This document shows, one piece after another, positions 25,137 to 36,424 of a DNA stretch of 64,000 nucleotides (positions are counted from its first letter, which is position 1; each line of letters opens with the position of its first letter). Source of the stretch: Metopolophium dirhodum (lineage: Eukaryota; Arthropoda; Insecta; Hemiptera; Aphididae); contig NC_083560.1 in assembly GCF_019925205.1 (NCBI RefSeq), forward strand, positions 123,167,062-123,231,061. Reading direction: 5' to 3'. A program made the translations under genes and the position numbers. The notes beneath the pieces were generated by a model that saw nothing but the letters and a program-made list of their open reading frames with translations, was not told where the DNA came from and did no database searches.

Positions 25137-28100
25137 TTATACTATATTAATATATTCTATACTTTTATCGCCGGCTTCCGTAACAACGTTTGTTTTAATT
25201 GGAATTATATCGTTGATAACCGACTGCTCTACGTCTATTATGAAATCGCCGGGATAAAGTTTATCGTAGGCATTAAATGCTTCTTTGTCGAGTTCTATTT
25301 GTGTCTTAAATTGAGCATCAACTTTGCGATCGGAACACATTTCTGCGCCAAGTCTTATATCTCCAGTTAATAAACTAGCATCATTCCATTCGAATACTTC
25401 AGTCACATTTCGGTTTTGTTGTTCTATGTACATTACATTGCAAATATCTGGAGTCTCCTGCTCGCTTTCTTTTAATTTATCGGACCTAATAATAATAATA
25501 ATTATTATTATAAATGTATCTAGTGTTAGGATGATTTATGTGTATGCTACTGTGTCCCTTTTATAATACAACAAGATTTACTAGGTATCTCCTACAGGCT
25601 AAGACCTGCCTACCAAAATACCAAAAATGAATAATAATAATTTTCTTAATATGAAGCCAGTGGAGGTATTTATGATTTTTTCATGGTGTGGGGGCACATC
25701 ATTTTCCAAAAGTGTGGGTTACATTTATAATTATTTTATAATTTTTCATAATCCCGTAACATAAAATTTAACATTGTGTGCCAATTGGGGGGGGGGGGGG
25801 GGGTCTAAGGGGTCCTCCATGTAAATATGCCACTGCAGTATGAAGCTGCTTATTACAGTCCAGCTTAAATATAAAAATATATAATAGGTAAAACAAATGA
25901 TAAGCATTTACACTATTTCAGTATTTCCTGTATAAAAGCGTTTTTTTAAATAATGTTGTGCATTTAAATTGAATTTTTTGATATTTCTAGTCGATATAAA
26001 TCGTTATAGTTACATAATTTTTGGTTTTTTTTAAAACTTTTTTCCACACTCAAATCATTATTGTAGGTAATACAAAAAGTGAGATATTTTGTAAAAGTGA
26101 CAATAGAGTATTAGACAACAATTATTGTTATATTATAATTCTACACTAATTTGAGATGCTCTGTCTCTCAATTATTCTATAAAAGGGTGGTTTGCGTTTG
26201 AACGAGTTTGTAAAAATCGTATTGTGCTTGGGCGACTTTTTTAATTTTCTGTGAAACGTTTGGGCGATATTTTATCAATCTATTTTCCCACTCATTTTAA
26301 CAGACAGTCATTAAAGTAACAGTCCGTGAATTCCACGGGTAAGATTAAAAATTGGACGGTTTTTTTTGTGAGTGATTAAAAATTACAAATCAAGTTAAAA
26401 TATTATTAAAATTTAAAGTTTAAAAAATATATTTGTTTTTTATTATAAAAAATATTATTAAAATACTAAATTTTTTATAATTTATTTTTCCTAGACATTT
26501 TACCGTTTTAATGTACTCCAATAATTTAACTTCACGTATATTTTACCCAACTTAATTCTATCTTTAATATTGTAAAATAATCGCTCAAACATAGTATAAA
26601 ACACTCGCCTAAAGTTTGGTTACCGACCCCTATATCACGTAGGTATAGGTAATAGGTACATAATATTATATATAAATATTATAATATTATAATAATATAT
26701 CAATATATATATATATATATACAGGGCGATTCATTAAGCGTAAAACACTCATTATCTCAAAAAGTATTAATGTTTTTGAAAATATTTTTTTACATAGTTT
26801 CAAGTTGTTAAAAAACAACGTTTTTATTAAAAATCCATAAAATAAAAATAATTTTTTATCCTTATATTTTTTTAAGTTTTTTACTTTTTTGAATGACAAC
26901 ATTTAAGTTTTAATTTCATTTTCCAAAACAGAATATTTTTTTTAAGTATTTTGATACATACAAATTGAATTTGGGACGAGTAGTTTATGAGCTATAAGTA
27001 TTTAAAATTTAGACAAGCGGAGTAGTGCATAAACATTTTGCGGGGTAACCCCATACCACTCCACTCCGTCCATCTAAACAAATACTTATAAGTTATAACT
27101 CATAAACTACTAGCCCTAAATTCGATTTTTATGAATCAAAATACTTAGAAAAATATTCTGCTTTGGAATATGAAATTAAAACTCTATGCTGTAGCTCAAA
27201 AAAGTAAAAAATAAAAAAACCATAAGGATAAAAAAAATTTAAAAATATAATTTTTTTTAAAAACGTTGTTTTTTAATAACTTGAAACTTAATAAAAAATT
27301 TTTTTCAAAAACATTAATACCTTTTGAGAGAATGAGTGCTTTACGCTTAATGAATCGCCCTGTATATGTTATTTTATAATTCAGGGTATTAAATAACGAC
27401 ATAGCCAAATTACTTTTTCCTAGATACCCTGCTGCCAGAAATCAATGACTTGACTTCGCTTTCGTCACTGTTGGTAATAAATCAAAGTTGCATATTAATT
27501 ATCATTATAGTGTTTATATCTATAATACGTCTTACTCTTTATTGCTTGCATTTTTTCGGGCGTTCGGAATTTGTACTTTGTCTGTGCTCGGTTTGTGCAA
27601 TTGGGATTGAATACCCGCTAATGCTCTTTCCCAATCAGTGTCCGTGGCGTGTGGTCCACCTTTAGGGACTGATACTTGTGAAGATAAATTCCAATTGTAC
27701 ATTGGTTCGTCTGAAAAGGCGTAATAACACTGAACACCCACGTTCGGTATAACTTGATATGAAGCATATTGGCGTTTGTCGTAGGACATTGCTGTACTAA
27801 TTGTTGGATAATGGACCTCTTCATTAACTCCAACACACGTTGCAGTACCTTCTTTCTTTAAAAATTTTCTTGCCATGTCGATCACCTGTGGATAATTGAT
27901 ACTGTAAATATTAAGTTATGCCTTACGATTTATTTACGCATATTTTACTCCATTTTCCAAGGGATCAATTGTCTCGGGAGGAGGGTCTTTAAATGGACAG
28001 ATTGGATCTGGATATTGCAATGCCAACGTCATGAGTTTTATATATTCATTTCGAACAACTTTATTTTTATTTTGTTCCAACACTCTCAACCAGCTTGATA

Positions 28101-28860
28101 ATACACAAGCATCTATAATAGTATTACATAAGTTAATATGGCTACCTATAACGTATACGAGTTGTGTTGAAGTTATTTAAAGTTAAAATAAAACCTACAC
28201 AAATAAACTGAATTACAACCTAAACAATTAATTTTATTAATTATATACATTAGTTATTACTTATGATTAGGTAGGTACTTTAAATATAACATTTGTACAT
28301 CTATACATCTATACCTTTTATTCAGAAATATAAGTATTAGCATAACAAATTATCAAAATAAAATATTATTGACCTAACTATTCATAATAATGTCCTAATA
28401 CTTACCTATTGAAAATATGTTCAATAAGTTATACCCATAAATAAAATATACGTATTTATTTTGAGATATTAAGTTTATCGTCACATTTAAAATTATTATT
28501 TCTTAAAAATATGACATTATAATTATATACCATACGTCCATACCTAGTCTATAGAACATTTATAACTACCTACGTAAATAAATATTTTAAAGTTATAGGT
28601 ACAATGTACAACCTACAGATAACCAATAGATGATATAAAACTTATCTCTCAAATTCCATTATAATTATAACTTTGAAAAACATTAATTAAACTATTAAAG
28701 TATTATTAGAATATAATTTACCTCCGATATCATTACGTTTTAAAATCAATTGCTTAACTATATCGCAAAAAAAATTAAAAGTAATATCTTCATCATCCGT
28801 TGAATTATTGGGAGGTGTTGTTAAAGTTTGATCTTTGGTTTCACCCTCGGTGGCACTCAT
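25137..28860 (-). CDS. Uncharacterised 333-residue protein, four exons (possible DUF4485 N-terminus)
   Basis: Exons on the minus strand: 28860-28722 (ATG, MSATEGETKDQTL, 46 codons plus one base), 28112-27949, 27885-27536 and 25485-25137 (TAA). All introns are GT-AG (GGTAAAT donor after exon 1, TTATAG acceptor of exon 2, AGTAAGA donor after exon 3, TTATTAG acceptor of exon 4) and the phases agree, summing to exactly 1002 nt. Intron 2 is only 63 nt. Residues about 25-98 (FNFFCDIVKQLILKR, CVLSSWLRVLE, NEYIKLMTLALQ, then PFKDPPPETIDPL) resemble the helical DUF4485 domain with its PPP-containing end; this match is from memory and tentative. The remainder (YDKRQYASYQVIPNVGVQCY, NWNLSSQVSVPKGG, then an acidic C-terminus) is not recognised. 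No signal peptide or membrane segment. An alternative exon 2 donor 10 nt downstream gives a stop with the same acceptor, or a 36-nt intron with a nearer one, so it is less likely. MITEs occupy intron 3. Function unknown. Confidence 0.75.
25658..25838. mobile_element. hAT-type MITE in intron 3, 8-bp target duplication TATGAAGC
   Basis: Ends CAGTGGAGGTATTTATG and CATGTAAATATGCCACTG are inverted copies; the right end has three extra bases (CAG). Flanks 25650-25657 and 25839-25846 are both TATGAAGC. A run of about 15 G lies at 25788-25803. 181 bp, non-coding. Confidence 0.8.
26722..27362. mobile_element. Near-complete palindromic (foldback) MITE in intron 3
   Basis: The left edge CAGGGCGATTCATTAAGCG and the right edge CGCTTAATGAATCGCCCTG are perfect inverted copies flanked by TA on both sides. 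The inverted match continues inward for roughly 300 bp per arm to a centre near 27040 (GCGGGGTAACCCC). 641 bp. The TA target and long arms suggest a Tc1/mariner-derived foldback MITE. It lies in the 2-kb intron 3 of the 333-residue gene and could form a very long RNA hairpin when transcribed. Confidence 0.85.
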
Positions 28861-30297
28861 ATTATTAAATTGTAACTTTCCAAATCAGAATATAATCAAG
28901 TAGGTATTATTTTAAATCAATATCAACAATTTAATTAAACACAATTTAACACAATTCATTTAGTACAAACATTAAATATAAAAAAGTTATTTAATGTTTT
29001 TATCAAAATATTATTATGTTGCTAAGTGCTAAGTGCAAAAAAAAAAAAAGTTTAAAGCCATGTTTTACAGCAAAGACAGACCGTCAGCCTATATATTACT
29101 AAGTATAATTTATGAAATTATCACTAAAGTAATTTATTTTGCTATGAACAACACAGTACCTATACATTGAATTAACTTTTGCCGAAAAATTCAATTTAAA
29201 AATGTGATTGTGTGTAGGTATAATAATATACCTTTATATACATACTTTAAAAGTTTCAAGTACCTATAAATAATATTTTTGAATACCACAAAATAACCAA
29301 TATTGTTATTCTTTTATTAAATATCTAATTTTAACCAAACTTAAACTTCAAACGCTCATAAAAAATTAATTTGGCTTTCCACTAAACTTTTTTTTTTTGT
29401 TCAAGGTAGATAAACTTATGAGAAATCTTGCATTACATTTTCAAACCTTAGGTATAAAAAGCAAAATTTGTATGAATTTCTAAATTGCAAAATTCACAAT
29501 TTTAAAGAGGTGAGACAAGGATTTTAAAATTCACGATTGAAATTTTTTTATTGTTTATTTATGGTTGCCATTGGTTACATATTTTAATAGTAATAGTAGA
29601 AATAGTTTTTTTTTTTATAAATGGTTGTCCCTGGTTATATAAAATCAAATTGTTATTATGATTGGATATAATTTTAACCAGTACCTATTTGATATATTTT
29701 GGTTAAGTACTATATTTTTAACCACGCGGTAATAGGTAAAATAATACCGCATATTTGTTTATTTCTGTAAGCAATTGATTACCCGTAAGAAAAAAAGTTA
29801 CTTATTACTATCCACCAATTTAAAATTAAATATTTTCTTTTTTTCTATTTTTTTTAAAAATTATTATTTGAACACCATTCGCTACCTATAGTAAATAGCA
29901 AATTGAACAAAGTTTGAATCATATAAACATTTTTGAAATTTTTCATAAGCACGGGGTCAGTTAATCTAATAAAAATATTTTGTGGAAGTTTCAAGTATTT
30001 TAGGTTATTCATTGTCGAGTTACAACCAAATAAAAAAATCTTCTGTCGGTTTTATATCTTAAAAAACTTCATTGTAAATTTGCTACCTATGTGTTATCTA
30101 GAACGTAGTCATAATATAAAACAATTAACAATTCTTTCTGCAACCTGTAATCGATTAGATATTATAATTTAATTTCATGAATATCTTAAAGATTTAGGAG
30201 ACAATTTATTATAAGCCCATGAGATTTAATATTATTTAAAAGTGTCTTATTCAAAATGTTGGTTATCTAATTGAAAATGTATACATTATAATATATA
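28861..30297. other. Upstream region of the 333-residue gene, AT-rich
   Basis: No TATA box or other promoter element could be singled out. About 29337-29480 is a reverse-strand fragment of the 545-bp module (CATAAGTTTGTC region on the other strand). The open frame at 29933-30172 has no recognisable content. Confidence 0.5.
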
Positions 30298-31081
30298 TCT
30301 ATGGTACATATAAAAATGAATGTTTGTGTGTGTGTACTGTGTGTGTGTGTGTCCTTTATGGATTCCTAAACCGTTCATCCGATTGCGATGACATTTGGTA
30401 TATACAGAGATAGATTAGACCTCTGGGGAGAAAATAGGCTAATTTAAAAAGGGTAAATTAGAAGTCCGACCGGGGAAGTGCTCAAATAACAAGGATTTTG
30501 AGATTTATGATGGAAATGTTTGTTTGTAAATAGTTGTTATTGGTTTTAACAATAATATTAACTGTGGCACTTTAACGTATTTTAGTACCTATAGAATCTC
30601 TCAAGGTCGAACCACGATTTTGGTGGACCAATTTTTTGCATTGTTTTTTCTTATTTTTACTTTTTTATTTTTCTTCTTTATCTATACATACGATTGTTTG
30701 GTTTTTTTTTAATCATCAAATTTTAGTACGGTTAGGTTAGGTTAGGATTTCGTATTAATTAATTACATTAATCCACCATAGGTTGAATTAAGTAAAAACG
30801 ACAAACTTGATATAACGCATTGATACTTAAGAGTTCAACTATACACTTACGTAGAAGCCACAAGGGGTCCGCGATCTATAGCAGTTAGATTGCCTACCTG
30901 ATTATGCGTACTGCTCGTATAATCACAAGCGAATCCCACGGACGACGCCGGTCGGGATGGCTATACATTAAAATATAATATAATTTACACTTAAAAAGAC
31001 ATTGCTTCCACAGTGTGTTACACCAAAATGAGTTGAACGATCACAATTTTTTTCCCGGGCAACGCCGGGTAATTCAGCTAT
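30298..31081 (+). mobile_element. Non-autonomous Helitron-like element
   Basis: The 5' side starts with TC (TCTATGGTACATATAAAAAT) after an A. Shortly inside is AAACCGTTCATCCGATTGCG with GACATTTGGTATATACAGA, a block common in insect Helitrons. The 3' side has a short GC hairpin CCCGGGCAACGCCGGG (31054-31069) followed by TAATTCAGCTA, which is close to the expected hairpin plus CTRR terminus. The last base of CTRR appears changed (CTAT). There is no Rep/helicase coding sequence. A short GT microsatellite lies at about 30325-30352. Confidence 0.65.
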
Positions 31082-31302
31082 AGCATTTGTATATATTAAA
31101 TATAGGTACCGATATATATATATATATTATATAATATACATAGGTATATCTACAAATTATAAAACTTTGATTTCAGCTTAATATTTAATCAATCTAAAGA
31201 AAAAAGTTGAATATACGAATTATATAATAGATTTTTTAAGTGTACCTATAGTTTCAATTATAAAAAGATCACTAATATTTTTATTTAAAGAAACCCATTG
31301 AA

Positions 31303-33086
31303 TTTTAGATTCTGAGTGAAACGATGAATGTATTGATTTTACAATGATGTGTGTTTTTTTTTTTATTTTTTTTTTTATTTTTTTTTTTATTTTTTTTATT
31401 TTTTTTTTTATTTTTTTTTATTTTTTTATTTTTGTGTCTGTGTACACGATAAGTAGTCGAAATAATGCTTCGATTTTCGACTTCAGTATCTTGTTCGATG
31501 GGAAAGTGAATATCGTTGGTGCATTGGGGAGGTCAAAATTTTAATTTCCCAGTAGTTTTCAAAAGCGATGTGAAAAACAAAAGAAAAATTAAGGAAAAAC
31601 GGGAATTTTTACGCAAAATCGATTTTTAACAAAATCGATTTTGGTTATTGGTGTAACTCTAAAACAAATGACCGTAGATGCATGAAATTTTCACTGGTTG
31701 TTTATATTTGCATTTTCTATACACAATACAATTTTGAAAATAATTTGACTTTTTTTGAACTGTTTACGGACATTGTCAGTTTTCAGTTTTTTTAAATTTT
31801 TTTTCTATAAATATCAATAAAATTTTATTTGTTGGGTAAAAAAGCTTGAAAATTTAATAGAAGGCTCCTAGGTTATTGTTTCAAAGGCAGATGAAAAAAA
31901 TTAAAAATCCTTAGTCACAGTTTTTTTTTATACACGTTTAAAGTTCAAATCTTGAAAAAATACGGAAAAATCACGAAAATTTGCAAATTATTTTGAGTTA
32001 GAAATTCATAAAAAATTTTCTTTTTAAATCTAAGATTTTAAAATCTAATACAAGATTCCTCATAAGTTTGTCTAACTTTATCAAAAAAAAAATTTCTACA
32101 AGAAAGTCAAATTAAATTTTTATGAGCGTTTTAAATTCATATTTTCACAACATTAGATATTCACTCGATTTCTCATGTACCGATTTCCTTATTTTCTTGT
32201 AATTCAAAAACGAATAACTGTAGATACATGAAAATTTCACTGAATGTTTATATTAGCATTTCCTATACACCATACAATTTTGAAAATATTTTGACACTTT
32301 TTGAGCTGTTTACGGGCATTTTCAGTTTTCAATTTTTTTAGTTTTTTTTTCTATAAATATCAATAAAGTTTTATCTGTTGGGCCAAAAAGTGTAAAAATT
32401 TAATACAAGACTCCTGATATATTTTTACAATAGCAGTTGAAAAATATTGAAAATACATAGGCACAGTTTTTTTTTATAAGCATTTAAAGATCAAATTTGG
32501 ACAGAATTTATCAAAATCTCGAAAATTATCAACCATTGTAATTAATAAATTATAAAATGTTCAGTTTTTATAGCTAAGGATTGAAAATTTAAAACAAGAT
32601 TCCATGTAAATAGATAATTCGGTTACCAAAAAATCTAAAAAATACACAAGCACAGTTTATTTGTATAGTCATTTTAAGTTCTAATTTGGACGAAATTACA
32701 TAAAAACCTAGAATAACTATTTTAGTTATTTTGTTGTGATTGTATAATATTATTCGTGGGCACTTGAAACTTCTAATTTGTAATATTTTCATCGATATAT
32801 TATGATGATAGTATCACGGTTTGTTGTTGATGTATAACGCGTTATATGTACCTAATGGATATTGTGATATGATTAATTTGGAATTTATTATAGGTCAATT
32901 TTTTTTTTAATACCATAGATAAGTGTATAATATGTCTTATACCTAGACTGACATATCGTCTCCACTCAGAATCGTTTTTCTTATACAATGATATATCATT
33001 GAATTCAAATTTAATACCATCCATTATACAGTGACCCACTTGTAACCTACAGTACAGCAGAGCGACATCCACTTGCCCACCTTTTT
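31303..33086 (+). repeat. Dispersed AT-rich element, third long copy
   Basis: The left end TTTTAGATTCTGAGTGAAAC is followed by an expanded T/A-rich stretch (about 31353-31430, repeated TTTTTTTTTA units). Module markers lie near 31712 and 32257, about 545 bp apart. The right end contains AATCGTTTTTCTTATACAAT and CCCACTTGTAACCTACAGTA. More diverged than the copies at 0.8 and 19.2 kb. Confidence 0.8.
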
Positions 33087-33982
33087 CTCATTTGGTATCT
33101 ATATTTTTTTCCTAGGAGTTTATTTTAAAATTGTATGAATAAATTTACTGTTATAATTTGATTTTGATTATCAATAATGAATAACTCACACTATTTTCAA
33201 TATTTGTATTCATGTATTCGTTATTATTTAGGTAGGTAGGTAGTTTAAACGTCAGACGTTTATCGCAAGTGTTTAATTAGTTAGGTTTTATTTATCTTTT
33301 TTTCTTTATTAATTTGAATCATTATAATATATATACAATATACATCTAATTTTATCATGGTTCATAAAGTGAATATTTAGGTAAACTGATATATTTTGTT
33401 CTGATTTAATTATAGAAACTGACTAAAATAATTATTTAATTTAACTCGAAATATATTAGGTTGTGAAGTTGAAATGCATATTATACCTAGGTTAGGTCTG
33501 CCTACTAAATATAAACTTTTCACTTATGAGTAGATTACCTATTGGCTGATTAAAAATGTTAAAAATTAATGTTATAGTATTCTAGGTTAATTTAAAGTTT
33601 TCAGTTAAAAACACCGTAAACTGTATTAGCCTCATCGCCCTCATGTCAACATGTTATAATCTGTGCCACATTAGTACATTATACTCACATTCCGTTTTAT
33701 AATTTTCGTAACAAGAAGTGTCTTCATGAATGTCAAACAACTAAGACTTAAGACTTATCAATAATAGATATCATTGTCAGTATTTATGTACCCATATATA
33801 CTATATACCTACATACTATGCTAAAGTACACCGAAAAAAATACTAAACAAACATATATAATATCAACTATAATCAATATTAGGTACTTAATATAATAATA
33901 GGAACCTACCAAATATTAAAAAAAAATTATATATAATTATATTAGAAATATTTCGAATAAGTTTTATTAAATAACAATTTAA
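33087..33982. other. AT-rich intergenic DNA, nothing recognised
   Basis: No gene, no clear repeat boundary. Confidence 0.5.
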
Positions 33983-34488
33983 AAAAAGCTGGTAAGTGGA
34001 TGTCGCTCTGCGGTACAGAAGATTACAAGTGGGTCAATGGATTGAATTAAACTTGAATTCAATTATATAATATCATTGTATAAGAAAAACGACTCTGAGC
34101 GGAGACAGTTTGTCTGTCTGGATATTGTATGTTGTAATTATTTATTATAGCCTGTAAGTTGAATTGATATTATAATATTATAATTTTTTGTTCGTTTCTG
34201 TGGTGATAAACAAAGAGTTAGAAATTAAAATCCCATTTTTAGCGGTTTTTTGTAATTTTTTGGTAGTTTTTCTCGTGGCATTAAACAATTATTGAGAAAG
34301 TCGAAAAATGACCTCTCTAAAGTACCATCTTGACTTAATTTGCTAAAAGATATAAGGTACTATATGTTGAAATCAGAGTACTCCTTCTGGTATAAATTTT
34401 GTATACAGGATAAAAAAAATAATAAAAATAATAAAATAAACACTATTTTAAAACCACTAGCTTCCTCGCTCCGCTCAGAATCTAAAAT
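33983..34488 (-). repeat. Short copy of the 545-bp-module family, reverse orientation
   Basis: Matches the short form at 4996-5474 along its length: GTAAGTGGATGTCGCTCTGC, AAGAAAAACGACTCTGAGCG, AAAATCCCATTTTTAGCGGT, TAAAGTACCATCTTGA, and CCGCTCAGAATCTAAAA at the end. The tandem modules are missing in both short copies, and the internal sequence (AAAGTACCATCTTGA...) is not found in the long ones, so they form a distinct subfamily that keeps the same termini. Confidence 0.75.
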
Positions 34489-36424
34489 GAATTTACTTAG
34501 CTAAATATAAAAGGTCGCATTCTTTTATTACAACCTTTTTGTTGTAAGAAATTAGGAATATTCGATTTGCTTTCAGCAAAACGTTGACATACAATGTTCA
34601 GTCGATTTCCCACTATTTTTTTTTTAACTTTCCTAGCTAATTGTATACCTCCGATATAATTTTAACTGTCAAAAGACCTGTAGTAGACATTTTTCCGGGA
34701 GACTTTTCATCGAGACTTTGTTTCTGGGCAATTTTTCTCTAATATCAAAAAACCAAAGAAACTTGACATTTTGTTATTGATGCTTAATTATTTAAGTTAT
34801 ATTAAAATATAAGTTTTTATTGGTATATTGACAAATAAAAACATTTAAATAGGTACATGTTATAAGATATCTGCTTTAGCAAATTCCATTTCATTTGATC
34901 TTCACTGAATTTTAGAATCAAGTACATTTAAGTACATAGAGTACATGGAGTACCTACATATCAACTGTTTATTTGAATCCAAAAATAAAAACAAATTTTT
35001 TTAAAATTATTTATTAAATAATTTTACAACATATATTTAGGTCCTAAAAGATTAAAATTGATGGTTACATGTTACAATGTTACATTATATAAATATTTGC
35101 GTGAGGAAACTATCCATTAAAAGTCTTAGGTAACACTTCGACCTCGTTGTTCGTTAAATAAAAACCTAAACTAAATTATGTTTGTAATGTTAAATTAATT
35201 GACCTTTTATTAGAATCACTATACTATATCTATATTATGTATATCTATTATTTACCTGATAGATGGAATCACTTTTTAAGCTTTTATGGTTATAAATAGT
35301 CAATAGGTAGGTTGTAGGTAGGTACCAGTGCTGATATAATAATTTATAACCATAACATAACATATTAAGACATAAAGTTATGTAATTGTAGACTAATATA
35401 AAAAAGAATTATTCGCCAGTAATAAGTGGAATAAATTATTAATAGTTTATTTTCTGTAGATATTGTAATTTTTTTTTCAATAAAATGTACAGGTTAAGTG
35501 TTTTAACTTTTATTTCTATTAAGTTTGTAAGTACTTATATTAGTATAATAATAAAATATAATTAAAATGTTTATTATTTTGATCAATGATAAGTTATTAC
35601 TATCGCAGAACTCTTTACCCAATATGTAGTAACTAATAATATAATAATATTGTTTGTAGTTAAGAAAGGTTGTAGATAGCTACCGATTTACAACCGTGGT
35701 TACTTATCACGTCACTAATCATTATACTAAAATATAAAATAATAATCAAGTAGGTATTAGACTAAATATTATTACTTACTCGAGTTACACATATTATGTA
35801 AAAAATCCAAAAAATAAATAACCTTCCTAAAGGGCTCTAATTCGAAAAAAAGTAAGCGTACCTACATACGCTAAAATATTTGAACATTTAATAAAGATAC
35901 TCATTCCTCCCCTCCCAAAGTCGGTTCTTAAAACTACCCTTATTTAACGTCACACATAAGCTTTAAATAAGTAATAATGAGTAGCACGTAGGTAACATAA
36001 TGACTAGGTATATTTTTTTCATAGACCATATAAACAATGTAATCTTTCCTTAAAATATAACCCAAATTTAATGGTGCAGGCACCTCAATATATGCTAATT
36101 ATTGTATATGTATGTTTTCCATACTATACAAATATACTTATACATAATATAGGAGGGATATTATGTACGTATGCATCGGTCGGATCAGAAAAATTGTATG
36201 GACAAAGTCGTCAGTTTATCTTATAAACACCTAGTTAATCACGTACGTATAGTATTAGTTACGAATTTACGATAATTGTTTTTGAACAATTTTATTTTTT
36301 TGTTAAGTACCTACTTACGAAATTAAAACCATATCTTTATAATGATAACAAACCTGGGCTTTCATTTGAAAAAATTCCGTTTTACGGCATTTACAGTTAA
36401 AACGTTATAGGGGTTTTTTATTTC
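34489..36424. other. AT-rich intergenic DNA, nothing recognised
   Basis: No open frames of note and no terminal inverted repeats recognised up to the edge of the pogo-like element. Confidence 0.5.

Noticed and set aside
30724..30748. (GGTTA)n, three units, resembling the insect telomere repeat TTAGG
   Set aside because: Only three units inside a Helitron-like element; too short to be an interstitial telomere.
31344..31544. 66-codon frame beginning with Phe/Ile runs
   Set aside because: Translation of an expanded TTTTTTTTTA tract inside a repeat.
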